Assembly: GCA_029906985.1 (NCBI GenBank) | Contig: JARYMT010000002.1 | Span: forward strand, 186,001-250,000 | Direction: 5' to 3' | Source: Microgenomates group bacterium | GTDB taxonomy: Bacteria; Patescibacteriota; Microgenomatia; UBA1406; GWC2-37-13 | Length of the DNA stretch: 64,000 bases | Shown: positions 1 to 8,465 of the stretch, piece after piece | How positions within the stretch are numbered: position 1 is the first letter of the stretch | Layout of the letters: every line of letters begins with the position of its first letter | Made by a program: the position numbers and the translations under genes | Notes under the pieces: generated by a model | Told to the model about the DNA's origin: nothing | Database searches by the model: none | The model's input: only the letters and a program-made list of their open reading frames with translations

Positions 1-174
1 TACCTTCTGAAAATCAATTTTTCAGGAGGTCACGTCTGGGAATACGCAGGCTGTACCTTTGATCAGGTATTTGAACAGGTCAAAGCCCACATAGGACGCC
101 GATTGGCTCAAAACGCCAACAACGGTGGTTACGTGTACTGGGAGGCTACGGGGTTCTTTAAGCCTGTTCGGTAA
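1..174 (+). CDS. C-terminal end of unknown protein (partial)
   Basis: Frame 1 is open from the window edge to TAA at 172-174 and gives 57 residues ending in GFFKPVR. The tail is rich in aromatic and glycine residues (VWEYAGC, NGGYVYWEATG). Its codons are clearly more GC-rich than those of the next two genes, which suggests a different origin or strong expression. I do not recognise the family. It lies just upstream of a structured element and could share a transcript with it. It could also be a chance open frame, but the composition shift and clean stop favour coding. Confidence 0.5.
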   Translation, partial: YLLKINFSGGHVWEYAGCTFDQVFEQVKAHIGRRLAQNANNGGYVYWEATGFFKPVR

Positions 175-191
175 CCTGACCCTAATAATCG

Positions 192-308
192 AAAGGGGGA
201 GACTTCAACCGAAAGGTTGATTTGATAAGCTATTTTCGAAATCCTACCAATCTTTGGTAGGCTCGTCGCCAAAAGCGACTAGAAAATAAGCTTATCTATA
301 CTCCCCTT
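192..308 (+). ncRNA. Branched structured RNA element of unknown class
   Basis: Nested complementary arms fold into one compact branched structure. An outer stem pairs 193-201 with 301-308 (A/G-rich arm with C/T-rich arm, one bulged G). Inside it lie a 6-bp hairpin with a GAAA tetraloop (205-210 with 215-220) and a 14-bp stem with one bulge (224-237 with 282-296). That long stem encloses two hairpins: 8 bp at 243-250/254-261 and 5 bp at 265-269/275-279. Nothing in the region codes for protein. It sits between a gene end and a glycosyltransferase gene, so a cis-regulatory leader or a processed small RNA are both possible. It does not match a riboswitch or ribozyme I know. Strand is chosen by the neighbouring genes. 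Confidence 0.5.
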
Positions 309-310
309 CA

Positions 311-346
311 TTCTTAAGCTAACAAATATTCTTGTTGGCTGAAGAA
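311..346 (+). promoter_or_regulatory. Hairpin reaching the GT2 start codon
   Basis: Positions 311-325 pair with 332-346 in a 15-position stem with one mismatch and one G-U pair, leaving a 6-nt loop. The 3' arm ends on the A of the ATG at 346. No T-tract follows, so it is not an ordinary terminator. In RNA it would hide the translation start of the next gene. Confidence 0.4.
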
Positions 347-1284
347 TGAAAAATCAAAATAATAAAAAAAATCAACCATTAGTCTCCGTAATTATGCCGG
401 TTTATAACGCCGGCTCTTTTTTAGTGGAAGCAATTGAGTCAATATTAAACCAAACTTATAAAAATTTTGAGTTTATTATTGTTGATGATGCTTCAACTGA
501 TAACTCGTGGGAAATAATTAAAAAATACAATAAGAAATACTCAAAAAAAATTAAAGCTTATAGATTATCAAAAACACTAAATCGAGGCGGTGATGCCTGT
601 GCTAACTACGCTTTAAAAAAAGCTAAAGGAAAATATATCGCTCGTATGGACGCTGATGATATTTCTCATCCTGAAAGATTAGAAAAACAAGTGAAGTTTT
701 TGCAAAAAAACAAAAATGTTTGGCTGGTTGGCAGTAATGCTTGGGTAATAGATAAAAAAGGAAAAAAAATTGGCGAAAAAAAAGTCCCCACTTCATATCA
801 AGAAATTTATAAACAATATTTTATTTTCCACCCAATTATCCATCCATCAGTAATGTTTAAAAGTAAAATAAACGGTAAAAAATTTTTTTATCCTAAAAAA
901 TTTAGCGCCAATAATGATTATTATATTTTTTTTAAACTTTTAGTGACTAAAGGTTTCATCTTTGCCAATTTATCTGATAAACTACTTTTTTATAGAATTC
1001 ATGGCAAAAATGATACTTTTTCTAAAATAAAAGAAAAATTTTTAAATACTTTAAAGATTAGATTACTTATGGTTAAAGCTGGGTATGAACCAAAAATTAA
1101 TCAATGGATTATTAATTTTTTTCAAGCAATACTTTTTTTAATTTTTCCAGAAAAAATATTAAAATATATATACTTATTAAGTCGTGGTATTCTTAAAAAA
1201 GAAAAACTTCTCAACATAATTAAATTAACTTTTAAAAATTCAATAAAAATTCCAAAAAAATTAATCAGACTCGCCTACTCTTAA
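346..1284 (+). CDS. Family 2 glycosyltransferase
   Basis: 312 residues. A GT-A fold is visible: the start strand SVIMPVYNAG (14-23), the nucleotide-binding VDDASTD around 46-52, and a DxD-type metal site MDADD at 101-105. It should transfer a sugar from a nucleotide donor to a cell-surface glycan or lipid carrier on the cytoplasmic face. The C-terminal third is Lys-rich with hydrophobic stretches and probably lies on the membrane. It is followed after 24 bp by a large GT-C-like membrane protein, so the two may build the same surface polymer. The donor and acceptor cannot be read from the sequence. Confidence 0.88.
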   Translation: MKNQNNKKNQPLVSVIMPVYNAGSFLVEAIESILNQTYKNFEFIIVDDASTDNSWEIIKKYNKKYSKKIKAYRLSKTLNRGGDACANYALKKAKGKYIARMDADDISHPERLEKQVKFLQKNKNVWLVGSNAWVIDKKGKKIGEKKVPTSYQEIYKQYFIFHPIIHPSVMFKSKINGKKFFYPKKFSANNDYYIFFKLLVTKGFIFANLSDKLLFYRIHGKNDTFSKIKEKFLNTLKIRLLMVKAGYEPKINQWIINFFQAILFLIFPEKILKYIYLLSRGILKKEKLLNIIKLTFKNSIKIPKKLIRLAYS

Positions 1285-1308
1285 TGAAAAAGATGATAAA
1301 ATCAAATT

Positions 1309-4300
1309 ATGAATAAAAAAATAAACAATCTTCTGCCAGTTTTTTTTCTTGCTTTAATAGTTTTTTTACTTTTTTTTTTGAATTATAAACCGAATACATT
1401 TCTAGTAGGTTGGGATAACTTAATGCCGGAATTTGATATTTCAACTAATATTAAAAGATCTATTTTAGGAGTATGGCAAGAATATCGAGGTTTAGGACTT
1501 TATGACGGTATGGCTCACACTGCTAATTTAATTCATACATTAGTAATATTTTTACTTTCTTTAGTCTTTCCCTTAAACACTCTTCGTTACATTTTTATTT
1601 TCACTAGTTATTTTTTAGGAGGATTGTTTTTTTATCTTTTTGTTTTAAAATTAACCAATAATAAGAAATCATCTTTTCTTTCTTCTTTATTTTATATTTT
1701 AAATATTGGTACAATTCAAATGTTTTTTGCACCTTTAGAGGTTTTTGCATTTCATTTTTTTGCTTTACCACTTATTTCACTAACTACAATTAACTTTTTT
1801 ATTCAAACAACAAAAAAAAATTTATTAGTTTTATTTTTAAGCTTTATTTTAAGTACTCCTCAAAGTTTTGTCCCTACAATTTTTATTGTTTTTTCAATAT
1901 TTTATTTATCTTTAATTACTGGGCTAGGTTTAAAATATAAAAACATCAAAAAATCATTAATTATTTTTTTTATTTTTTTAAGTGTTAATTCTTTTTGGTT
2001 CCTTCCCTATCTTTATGGTTTAAAACAAAATAGTCAAACTATCCCTAATACTCGTATTAATCAATTTTCCTCAGAAGAAATTTTTTTTCGCAATAAAGCT
2101 CGGGGTGATTTTTTAAATGTGTTAAATTTTAAAGGATTCATGCTTGATGCTGTAGAAACAGATGTATTAAATAACAAAAATGTTTACTTTATGCAAGTTT
2201 GGAAAAATCATTCAAACACCATTTTTTATCAGTTAATTTTCTATGTAATCATTTTAATTAGTATTTTAGGAATAATAAAAATTATAAAAAATAAAAAAAT
2301 AATTTTTTATCCTTTTATTTTTTCATATTTTTTTGCTTTTATTTTCTTAGCTAATAACACTCCCTTATTTTCTCAGATAAACAATCTTTTAAGAAACAAT
2401 TTTTCAATTGTAGCTGAAGCATTTAGATTCCCATTCACTAAATTTATCATTCTTTTTGTTTTTTGTTTTTCTGTTTTTTTAAATTATGGTCTTGAATATT
2501 TAATATTGAAATTTAATAAAAAAATGTTTTTTTTATTTTTATTCATTTTTTTCATTTATTTAGGCTTACCTGCTTTTAATGGTAATTTTTTTTCTTCAAT
2601 TTTAAAATTAAAAATCCCTCAAGATTATTTTCAATTGATGGAATATTTTAAAAAACAAGATAATAACCAAAGAATACTTCTTCTACCGGCGCCAAGTTTT
2701 TGGAATTGGGAAACTAGAAATTGGGGTTATCGTGGTTCGGGATTTTTATGGTATGGAATAAAACAACCAATAATGCTTCGGGCTTTTGATCCGTGGAGTT
2801 TTTATAATGAACAGTTTTATAATGAAATTTCTTACGCAATAAGTTTGAATGATGAAAAATTATTTAATGGCATTTTAAATAAATATCAAACTAAATATAT
2901 TCTAATTGATTCATATTTTGTTAACTCATTATCATCAAAACCAATAAATTATGAAAAATTACTTAATTTTTTGGGAAAAAATAAATCATTAACCCTAGAA
3001 AAATCTTTTGGAAAACTTTTTATTTTTAAGAAAATAATAGACGATCAATGGATTAAATTAGAAAATAAAAATTTTCCCATTGTTAATAAAATTCCTTTAT
3101 TCAATGAAAGAGATCAGATTTATGAAAATTTAGGAGATTATATAATTGATAGCAAAAATCCGAAAATTATTTTTCCATTTTTTTCTTTTTTTAGCGGAAA
3201 AACTCAAAATGATCTCCCAATAAATGTAAAAGAAAACAAAGACTATTTTATTATAAAACCGAAAACTGAAATCAACTTTACAGAAGGGAAATTTATTCTT
3301 AATGTTCCTTCTATTTTTAGTGAGCATCTAATTCCAGTTCAAGCTGAAGTAAAATTAAATAAATTAATAATTAAACCAATCTACCCACAAATATTTATTA
3401 ATAACGAAAATATTAATGTTCCAGCCGAAAATGAAACATTAATTATAAATTTAGAAAAAACTTTCCTTTCGCCAAAAATTACTTTTAACGATTTTAACTA
3501 CCAAATAAAATCAGGTGAAGAAACTTGTCTTCAAAATAATTTTCTTAATTCAATTAAAATTGTAGAGAATAATAAAAGTGAAATAATCTTAATTGACACA
3601 AGAAATCTTTCTTTTAATAATTATAAAATTCCAATTAATACACCAATTAAAAATTTCTATGTAAAAATAAAAAAATTAAATTCTCCTTTTGATATTGAAA
3701 AAGATGTTAAAAATTTAGAAATCAAAGAATTAAAATCCGAGTTTACTTCACCAAATTCTTTTTTTGAAATAAGAAAAAATCCTTTTGCAATAACTTCAAT
3801 AGGTAAAAAAATTGCTATATCTTTATGGCAAGAAAATCTTCCCCACCAAGGAAACTATTTAATAAAGATAGAATCAAAATATATTCAAGGGCTTCCATTA
3901 AGTTTTTATGTTGATAATTCTTATCAAAAGAGAGTAGAACTGGAAAGTAAATTATCTAAAAATAAAGTAGAAAACTACCTTTTTTTACCTAAAACTGAAG
4001 ATTTTTATAGTGGCTATGGATTTAATATTAATGTAAATTCTATTGGAAAAGAAAAAGCAGAATATATTTTAAAAACTATCAATATTCATCCTTTTCCTAT
4101 AACTATGCTTAAGTCTTTAGCTTTAATAAACTATATTAATGATTTCAACTTTACTAATGAAAAAATAATGCATGAAAATTTATTCAATTTTACCGCCAAA
4201 AAACTGGCTTACTTTTTATATCAAATTGATTTTAACTCGCCAACTCGCCAACCCGTTAACTCGTTAACTTTATATCTATCCCAATCCTATCACCCCGGCT

Positions 4301-4602
4301 GGAAAGCCTATATCATCAAACATCAAACATCTAACATCAAACAATTTTTTGATACCTATTTTCCTTTTATTTTTGGCAAAGAATTAAAAGACCACGTCCT
4401 CATCAACAACTGGGCCAATGGGTGGATAATATCATCTAACATCAAACAACTAACTTCTAACAATTTAGATAATCAAAAGTTAGATGTTAGAAGTTTAGTG
4501 TTAGTTGTTTTTTGGCCTCAATATTTGGAGTTTATTGGTTTTTTTCTGTTGATAACTGCTTTTTTATTTATCCTTACTTATCCCTCAAGATTCAATAAAT
4601 GA
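1309..4602 (+). CDS. Large multi-pass membrane protein, GT-C/YfhO-like
   Basis: 1097 residues. About a dozen hydrophobic segments fill the first 430 residues, followed by a long extracytoplasmic region and one last transmembrane segment near the C-terminus. The motif SYHPGWKAY close to the end is typical of YfhO-like and related GT-C membrane proteins of Gram-positives and CPR bacteria. Such proteins move sugars from lipid carriers outside the membrane. A TAAAAT -10 box (1297-1302) stands six bases before the ATG, so the message may be leaderless. The coding region near 4240-4510 carries short word repeats and an inverted repeat that look inserted; the protein there is low complexity. Confidence 0.75.
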   Translation: MNKKINNLLPVFFLALIVFLLFFLNYKPNTFLVGWDNLMPEFDISTNIKRSILGVWQEYRGLGLYDGMAHTANLIHTLVIFLLSLVFPLNTLRYIFIFTSYFLGGLFFYLFVLKLTNNKKSSFLSSLFYILNIGTIQMFFAPLEVFAFHFFALPLISLTTINFFIQTTKKNLLVLFLSFILSTPQSFVPTIFIVFSIFYLSLITGLGLKYKNIKKSLIIFFIFLSVNSFWFLPYLYGLKQNSQTIPNTRINQFSSEEIFFRNKARGDFLNVLNFKGFMLDAVETDVLNNKNVYFMQVWKNHSNTIFYQLIFYVIILISILGIIKIIKNKKIIFYPFIFSYFFAFIFLANNTPLFSQINNLLRNNFSIVAEAFRFPFTKFIILFVFCFSVFLNYGLEYLILKFNKKMFFLFLFIFFIYLGLPAFNGNFFSSILKLKIPQDYFQLMEYFKKQDNNQRILLLPAPSFWNWETRNWGYRGSGFLWYGIKQPIMLRAFDPWSFYNEQFYNEISYAISLNDEKLFNGILNKYQTKYILIDSYFVNSLSSKPINYEKLLNFLGKNKSLTLEKSFGKLFIFKKIIDDQWIKLENKNFPIVNKIPLFNERDQIYENLGDYIIDSKNPKIIFPFFSFFSGKTQNDLPINVKENKDYFIIKPKTEINFTEGKFILNVPSIFSEHLIPVQAEVKLNKLIIKPIYPQIFINNENINVPAENETLIINLEKTFLSPKITFNDFNYQIKSGEETCLQNNFLNSIKIVENNKSEIILIDTRNLSFNNYKIPINTPIKNFYVKIKKLNSPFDIEKDVKNLEIKELKSEFTSPNSFFEIRKNPFAITSIGKKIAISLWQENLPHQGNYLIKIESKYIQGLPLSFYVDNSYQKRVELESKLSKNKVENYLFLPKTEDFYSGYGFNINVNSIGKEKAEYILKTINIHPFPITMLKSLALINYINDFNFTNEKIMHENLFNFTAKKLAYFLYQIDFNSPTRQPVNSLTLYLSQSYHPGWKAYIIKHQTSNIKQFFDTYFPFIFGKELKDHVLINNWANGWIISSNIKQLTSNNLDNQKLDVRSLVLVVFWPQYLEFIGFFLLITAFLFILTYPSRFNK
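4447..4507. repeat. Inverted repeat inside the GT-C-like gene
   Basis: Arms 4447-4462 and 4485-4507 are complementary in two blocks (9 bp and 8 bp) split by six extra bases on the 3' side. They are built from TAAC/CTAAC words. The same vocabulary occurs at 4240-4270, 4320-4345 and in the non-coding stretch after 32283. Confidence 0.6.
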
Positions 4603-4633
4603 ATTAAAGATATCCAAAAAATCTAATTTTTAT

Positions 4634-4844
4634 TTATAAACCCTTAGTTAATTCATCGACTTTTATTTTCAAAGCATTGGATATTTTATGAAGAAACTTA
4701 ACTGTTATATTTACTTTTCCCTTCTCAAAATAAGCTAAAAAACTTCTCTCGACAGCGGCCAAATTAGCCAAATCAATTCAATCAGCTAAATCATATGGTA
4801 AGAGCGCTTTTTTTTAACCTTAGTTTGACTATTCTTTTACCCAA
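4634..4844 (-). pseudogene. XRE-family HTH regulator, broken
   Basis: Read on the minus strand from a TTG at 4844, the sequence gives GKRIVKLRLKKK, then needs a frame change, then DLAD, a stop, and IDLANLAAVERSFLAYFEKG followed by LHKISNALKIKVDELTKGL. Together these cover a full Cro/C1-type helix-turn-helix, similar in layout to the intact regulator at 61723-61941. One frameshift and one in-frame TGA break it. The upstream -10 region matches that of the neighbouring Cas2-like gene. Confidence 0.7.
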
Positions 4845-4854
4845 TTTTTTTAGT

Positions 4855-4884
4855 AATATACAGGTTTCAGACGGCCGCATAAAA
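4855..4884 (-). promoter_or_regulatory. Promoter/operator of the broken XRE gene
   Basis: On the minus strand TATATT (4860-4855) lies 10 bases before the TTG start. A 14-bp block at 4866-4879 (TGCGGCCGTCTGAA on the minus strand) sits between -35 and -10. The same block with one mismatch, at the same distance from the -10 box, precedes the Cas2-like gene at 5507-5520. Confidence 0.55.
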
Positions 4885-4897
4885 GTCGTACTATTTT

Positions 4898-5485
4898 TTA
4901 TTTTCCAAGACCAAAAAAGATTTTCAGCTGATCTTCTTTTTCCAAACGCTCAGCAATAATATAACTTATATATTTTCCTCCTTCAACGATCTTTTTTATT
5001 AAAGCTATTTCCTTTTCGCACTCGTAAGGATAAACATAAACGCTTTGATTATAAGGATAAAAACCGATTTCGCGTAAAAAACCTCGTAAATAATTTCTTT
5101 TTTTTCTTTCAATTTCCGGCACATCAAAAACCACCATAAACCACTTTCCCTGCCAATCTTTTTTCTTTTTTAATCTTAAAACTTCCTTTAAAGAATACTT
5201 AAGAATGGAAACATTATCTTTATCCCTGACGGTGACATAAATTTCGTCGTCTTTTCTGTCAATTTTGATCAATTGTCTTTTTTCCAATTGTTTTAAAACT
5301 CTAATGGCTTTTTTTCTGGGAATTTTTTCTCCTTTTATTTCTTCGATTATTTTCAAGATGCTACCGACTATGATGGGAAAATTAGGCGAAAATAAAATGC
5401 TTCCGCCCAAAATCGTCCCTATCCCCAAAGCTGCTAAAATATATTTTTTAAGTTCATTGGGCTTATATGTTCGTTGTTCTCCCAT
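4898..5485 (-). CDS. PaaX-like regulator with Cas2-like C-terminal domain
   Basis: 195 residues. After a basic start there is a hydrophobic segment (about 13-40), then a winged-helix-like part (KAIRVLKQLEKRQLIKI), then a ferredoxin-like domain with KWFMVVFDVPE, YLRGFLREIGFYPYNQSVYVYP and ALIKKIV. That last part is the Cas2 fold found in PaaX-family repressors. The aspartate in VFDVPE sits where Cas2 has its metal-binding residue. There is no CRISPR array or cas1 nearby, so a regulatory or stand-alone role is more likely than spacer acquisition. The gene is preceded by a conserved operator-like block shared with the XRE pseudogene downstream, which suggests autoregulation. Confidence 0.75.
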   Translation of the reverse strand: MGEQRTYKPNELKKYILAALGIGTILGGSILFSPNFPIIVGSILKIIEEIKGEKIPRKKAIRVLKQLEKRQLIKIDRKDDEIYVTVRDKDNVSILKYSLKEVLRLKKKKDWQGKWFMVVFDVPEIERKKRNYLRGFLREIGFYPYNQSVYVYPYECEKEIALIKKIVEGGKYISYIIAERLEKEDQLKIFFGLGK

Positions 5486-5495
5486 GGATTATTTT

Positions 5496-5525
5496 AGTAT
5501 ACAACCTTCGGACGGCCGCACGCAA
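5496..5525 (-). promoter_or_regulatory. Promoter/operator of the Cas2-like gene
   Basis: On the minus strand a TTGCGT -35 (5525-5520) and TATACT -10 (5501-5496) are 18 bp apart. The ATG starts 10 bases after the -10. The spacer holds the conserved block TGCGGCCGTCCGAA (5520-5507), repeated at 4879-4866. Confidence 0.55.
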
Positions 5526-5561
5526 GTAGTAAAAATATGGCATTTTTTCTTCTTATTTTGT

Positions 5562-5584
5562 TATAATTCTCATTCTGTTATAAT
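5562..5584 (+). promoter_or_regulatory. Two tandem -10 boxes before the ATPase gene
   Basis: Two exact TATAAT hexamers (5562-5567 and 5579-5584) lie 70-90 bases upstream of the ATG at 5654. A convincing -35 is not obvious. They diverge from the Cas2-like gene. Confidence 0.4.
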
Positions 5585-5653
5585 CATTTTATAAATTGTT
5601 TTCTCTGTTTTATTTTCTATATTGTTTTTCTATATTTATTTAATTAATTGTTT

Positions 5654-7909
5654 ATGACTAACTTATCTTTTCTCCAAGTCCGTAATCCCAAAGACGATGA
5701 AACACCGATTGAGTCAGCAACCCAAATTTTTTCCTCAATTCTCCCCTATTCTTATATCCCTTTATGGAAACGTTGGTATATTGCTCCAAAAACTTATGCT
5801 TTTGAAATTTATTTGCTGTCCCAAACCATTTATTTTTACGCCGTTGCTCCATCGGAAAATGAAACTTTTGTCCAAAGTCTAATCGCCTCATCTTTTCCTA
5901 AATCAGCCATTAAAAAGACAACCGATCCGTTAAAATTAGTTCTAAAAGCCAAAAAACTGGCGGTTGGTGAAGTCGCTTTAAATTCATATTTTTATCTGCC
6001 GACCAAAACTTATTTGGATTTTAAGGATGTCGACCCTCTTTCTTCTCTGGTAGGGTTTTTGTCCAAACAGCCGCCTTATTTAAAAATGTTAATTCAAATT
6101 GTTGTTGCTCCGGCTTATTTTCCCTGGCAGGACCGGGCGGTCGAAGCCGCCAAACATATGGTATATGACTCTACCGCTCTTCGATATACCCAAAATCCCC
6201 AAAAATTATTGATTATGAGAAAAGCATCGTTTCAGGGAGGCAAGGTCGCCATTCGGCTCCTTGCAGGCGTTGATAGTCCGGTAATTAATCCTATACCCTA
6301 TCTTCGAAATTTAGGCGGTACCTTTGGCAGTTTTTCTTTAGGCGAAGGTAATCAATATTCTTTTAAACGGCCTATTTTTTTAAAATCCTGGCTTTTTCAA
6401 AGAATTAAAAATCGAAAACTTTCTTATTTTGAACACCGCTATCAGATCTTAAATTCTCAAGAATTGGCGACCATCTGGCATCCTCCCGGATATTTACTGG
6501 CCGGGATAAAAAATATCGCCTGGGGAAAAACTTTACTTGGCGAACCACCGGAGAATTTACCGGTGGTGCCGGTGGTGACGGATGTTGTAAGCGGAAAGTC
6601 GTCGGCGGGCAGCCGAGGAAATTTTTTGAAACAAACACCAACGGGAAAAAACCTAGGACAGGATTGGTCACAACAGATAAAGCAAGATATTAATTTTTTC
6701 GCCAAAACTGAATTCAAAAACAAAGAACAAATTTTTGGCATTAAAACTGAAGACCGAAGAAAACACGTCTATATCATCGGTAAAACCGGCGCCGGCAAGT
6801 CGACTCTTATCGCCAATATGGCTATTGATGATATCCGCAAAGACCGTGGTATTGGTATAATTGATCCCCACGGTGACTTGTCAGAAACCATTCTGGACTT
6901 TATTCCCAAAAGAAGAATTAAGGATGTGGTTTATCTGGAACCTTTTGACACAGAAAGACCCTTTGCCTTAAATGTTTTGGAAGTTAAAAACAAACAACAA
7001 AAAGATTTGGTTGCCTCAGGCATTGTTTCGATCTTTTACAAGCTTTATAAAGACAGCTGGGGGCCGCGTCTGGAATATATCTTAAGAAATGTCATTTTGA
7101 CGCTTTTAAATGTCCCAAACGCCACTTTAGTTGATGTTTTAGGTCTACTGGCCAATAATGATTACCGGAAAAAAATTGTTCTTCAAATTCAAGATCCAGT
7201 ATTAAAAGCTTTTTGGGAAAAAGAATTTAGCCGGATGCCTGATCGGCTTAAAGCGGAGGCGGTCTCGCCCATCCAGAATAAAGTTGGCCAATTTGTTTCT
7301 TCAAAAATGATTCGTAATATTATCGGCCGGTCGAAATCCACCATTGATTTAGAAAAAATCATGGACGAAGGCAAAATTTTAATTCTTAACCTTGCCCAAG
7401 GAAAATTAGGCGAAGATAACGCCGCTCTTCTTGGTGCCATGATCATCACTCAAATCCAACTGGCAGCAATGAACCGCTCTTTTGTCAAAGAAGAAGAAAG
7501 ACGCGATTTTTTTCTTTATGTTGACGAATTTCAGAATTTCGCCACCACTTCATTTATCAAAATTTTATCCGAGGCAAGAAAATACCGTTTATCATTAACA
7601 CTAGCTAATCAGTATATCGAACAGCTTGATGAAGCGGTTCAAAAAGCTATTTTTGGCAATGTCGGTACGTTAATTTCCTTTGTTGTCGGCGCTCGCGACG
7701 CCTATATTTTAAGCAAAGAATTCGGTGAGCTTTATAAAGAAAACGATTTGGTTTCGCTTGGGAAATATGAAATTGTTTTGAAGCTTTCAGTCGACGGCAT
7801 GACTTCGGCGCCATTTCCCGCTATTACTCTCCCCCTTCCGGCTTTAAAAAATGACAATCGGGAAAAAATTATCAGACTGTCGAAGGAAAGATATGGAAGA
7901 AAGGTTTAA
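5654..7909 (+). CDS. TraG/VirB4-like conjugation-type ATPase
   Basis: 751 residues from the ATG at 5654; a TTG two codons earlier is possible but less likely. The N-terminal 330 residues resemble the domain found before the motor in CPR conjugation-type ATPases. The RecA-like motor follows: Walker A GKTGAGKST near 376-384, DPHGD shortly after, Walker B FFLYVDEFQNF near 620, and the sensor-like LTLANQYIEQL. This is the HerA/TraG superfamily, hexameric DNA- or protein-pumping ATPases at the inner membrane. No relaxase or other type IV secretion gene is nearby, so it may serve DNA uptake or pilus functions, as lone copies in CPR genomes often do. Confidence 0.85.
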   Translation: MTNLSFLQVRNPKDDETPIESATQIFSSILPYSYIPLWKRWYIAPKTYAFEIYLLSQTIYFYAVAPSENETFVQSLIASSFPKSAIKKTTDPLKLVLKAKKLAVGEVALNSYFYLPTKTYLDFKDVDPLSSLVGFLSKQPPYLKMLIQIVVAPAYFPWQDRAVEAAKHMVYDSTALRYTQNPQKLLIMRKASFQGGKVAIRLLAGVDSPVINPIPYLRNLGGTFGSFSLGEGNQYSFKRPIFLKSWLFQRIKNRKLSYFEHRYQILNSQELATIWHPPGYLLAGIKNIAWGKTLLGEPPENLPVVPVVTDVVSGKSSAGSRGNFLKQTPTGKNLGQDWSQQIKQDINFFAKTEFKNKEQIFGIKTEDRRKHVYIIGKTGAGKSTLIANMAIDDIRKDRGIGIIDPHGDLSETILDFIPKRRIKDVVYLEPFDTERPFALNVLEVKNKQQKDLVASGIVSIFYKLYKDSWGPRLEYILRNVILTLLNVPNATLVDVLGLLANNDYRKKIVLQIQDPVLKAFWEKEFSRMPDRLKAEAVSPIQNKVGQFVSSKMIRNIIGRSKSTIDLEKIMDEGKILILNLAQGKLGEDNAALLGAMIITQIQLAAMNRSFVKEEERRDFFLYVDEFQNFATTSFIKILSEARKYRLSLTLANQYIEQLDEAVQKAIFGNVGTLISFVVGARDAYILSKEFGELYKENDLVSLGKYEIVLKLSVDGMTSAPFPAITLPLPALKNDNREKIIRLSKERYGRKV

Positions 7910-7937
7910 AGAATTATTTTCGAGTAAGGAATCAAGA

Positions 7938-7962
7938 CGATATTTCAAAAAGTAAAATATCG
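7938..7962. repeat. Hairpin after the ATPase gene
   Basis: CGATATTT at 7938-7945 pairs with AAATATCG at 7955-7962. No T-tract follows, so a terminator role is weak. A related GAAATATCG word stands on the far side of the next gene at about 8563-8571. Confidence 0.35.
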
Positions 7963-8036
7963 CCTTTCAAGCACAGTTAAAAAGCAACTTTTCAAAAACA
8001 AGTAAAAATATTATTTCTTCGAGCGAAGTCGAAAAA

Positions 8037-8465
8037 TTATTCTTTTTGATTTTTAATTTTCTTCCACTCTCCTTCTAATTGTTTTTTAAGTTTCTCTACT
8101 TTTTTTGAATCCTTTTTGAATTCTTTTTCAACTTTTTTGACGGTAGTATTAACTGCTTTTAAATATTCTTCCTTATCAATTTCATCAATCGCCTTTTTAA
8201 GAGCCGCCAATTCTTCAATTAACCATTGTTTTGCCTGAAGATAGATTTTTTTTGACTCTTCGGTAACCTCATTAAAGATTTCTTTAACTTTTTTGTCAAC
8301 TTCTTTTTCTTTAAGAAGTTTTTCCAATTCCTTGATCTTTTTGGCTACCATCTTTCGATTCTCCGGGCCGGATTTTGGAGAAAAGAAAAAAGCCGTGATT
8401 GCCCCAACAATACTGCCGATGATTAATCCTAAACCAAATTTTGATTTTTTTTGATTTTCCTCCAT
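8037..8465 (-). CDS. YtxH-like membrane-anchored coiled-coil protein
   Basis: 142 residues from the ATG at 8465; the frame runs further upstream but that part looks non-coding. It starts with a short charged segment, then one transmembrane helix (GLGLIIGSIVGAITAFFFSPKSG), then about 110 residues of Lys/Glu-rich helix with strong coiled-coil character. The GxxxG membrane helix followed by SPxSG is the YtxH signature. These proteins are small inner-membrane anchors with an extended helix and no known enzymatic activity; some are linked to general stress. Confidence 0.75.
   Translation of the reverse strand: MEENQKKSKFGLGLIIGSIVGAITAFFFSPKSGPENRKMVAKKIKELEKLLKEKEVDKKVKEIFNEVTEESKKIYLQAKQWLIEELAALKKAIDEIDKEEYLKAVNTTVKKVEKEFKKDSKKVEKLKKQLEGEWKKIKNQKE

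Noticed and set aside
1-220. Diversity-generating retroelement target: C-terminal gene end followed by a GAAA-loop hairpin
   Set aside because: The tail lacks the Asn/Trp-rich variable pattern of DGR lectin proteins and no reverse transcriptase or template repeat is visible in the window.
4898-5485. CRISPR-Cas locus around the Cas2-like gene
   Set aside because: No repeat-spacer array, cas1 or effector is present; PaaX-family proteins carry this fold without CRISPR.
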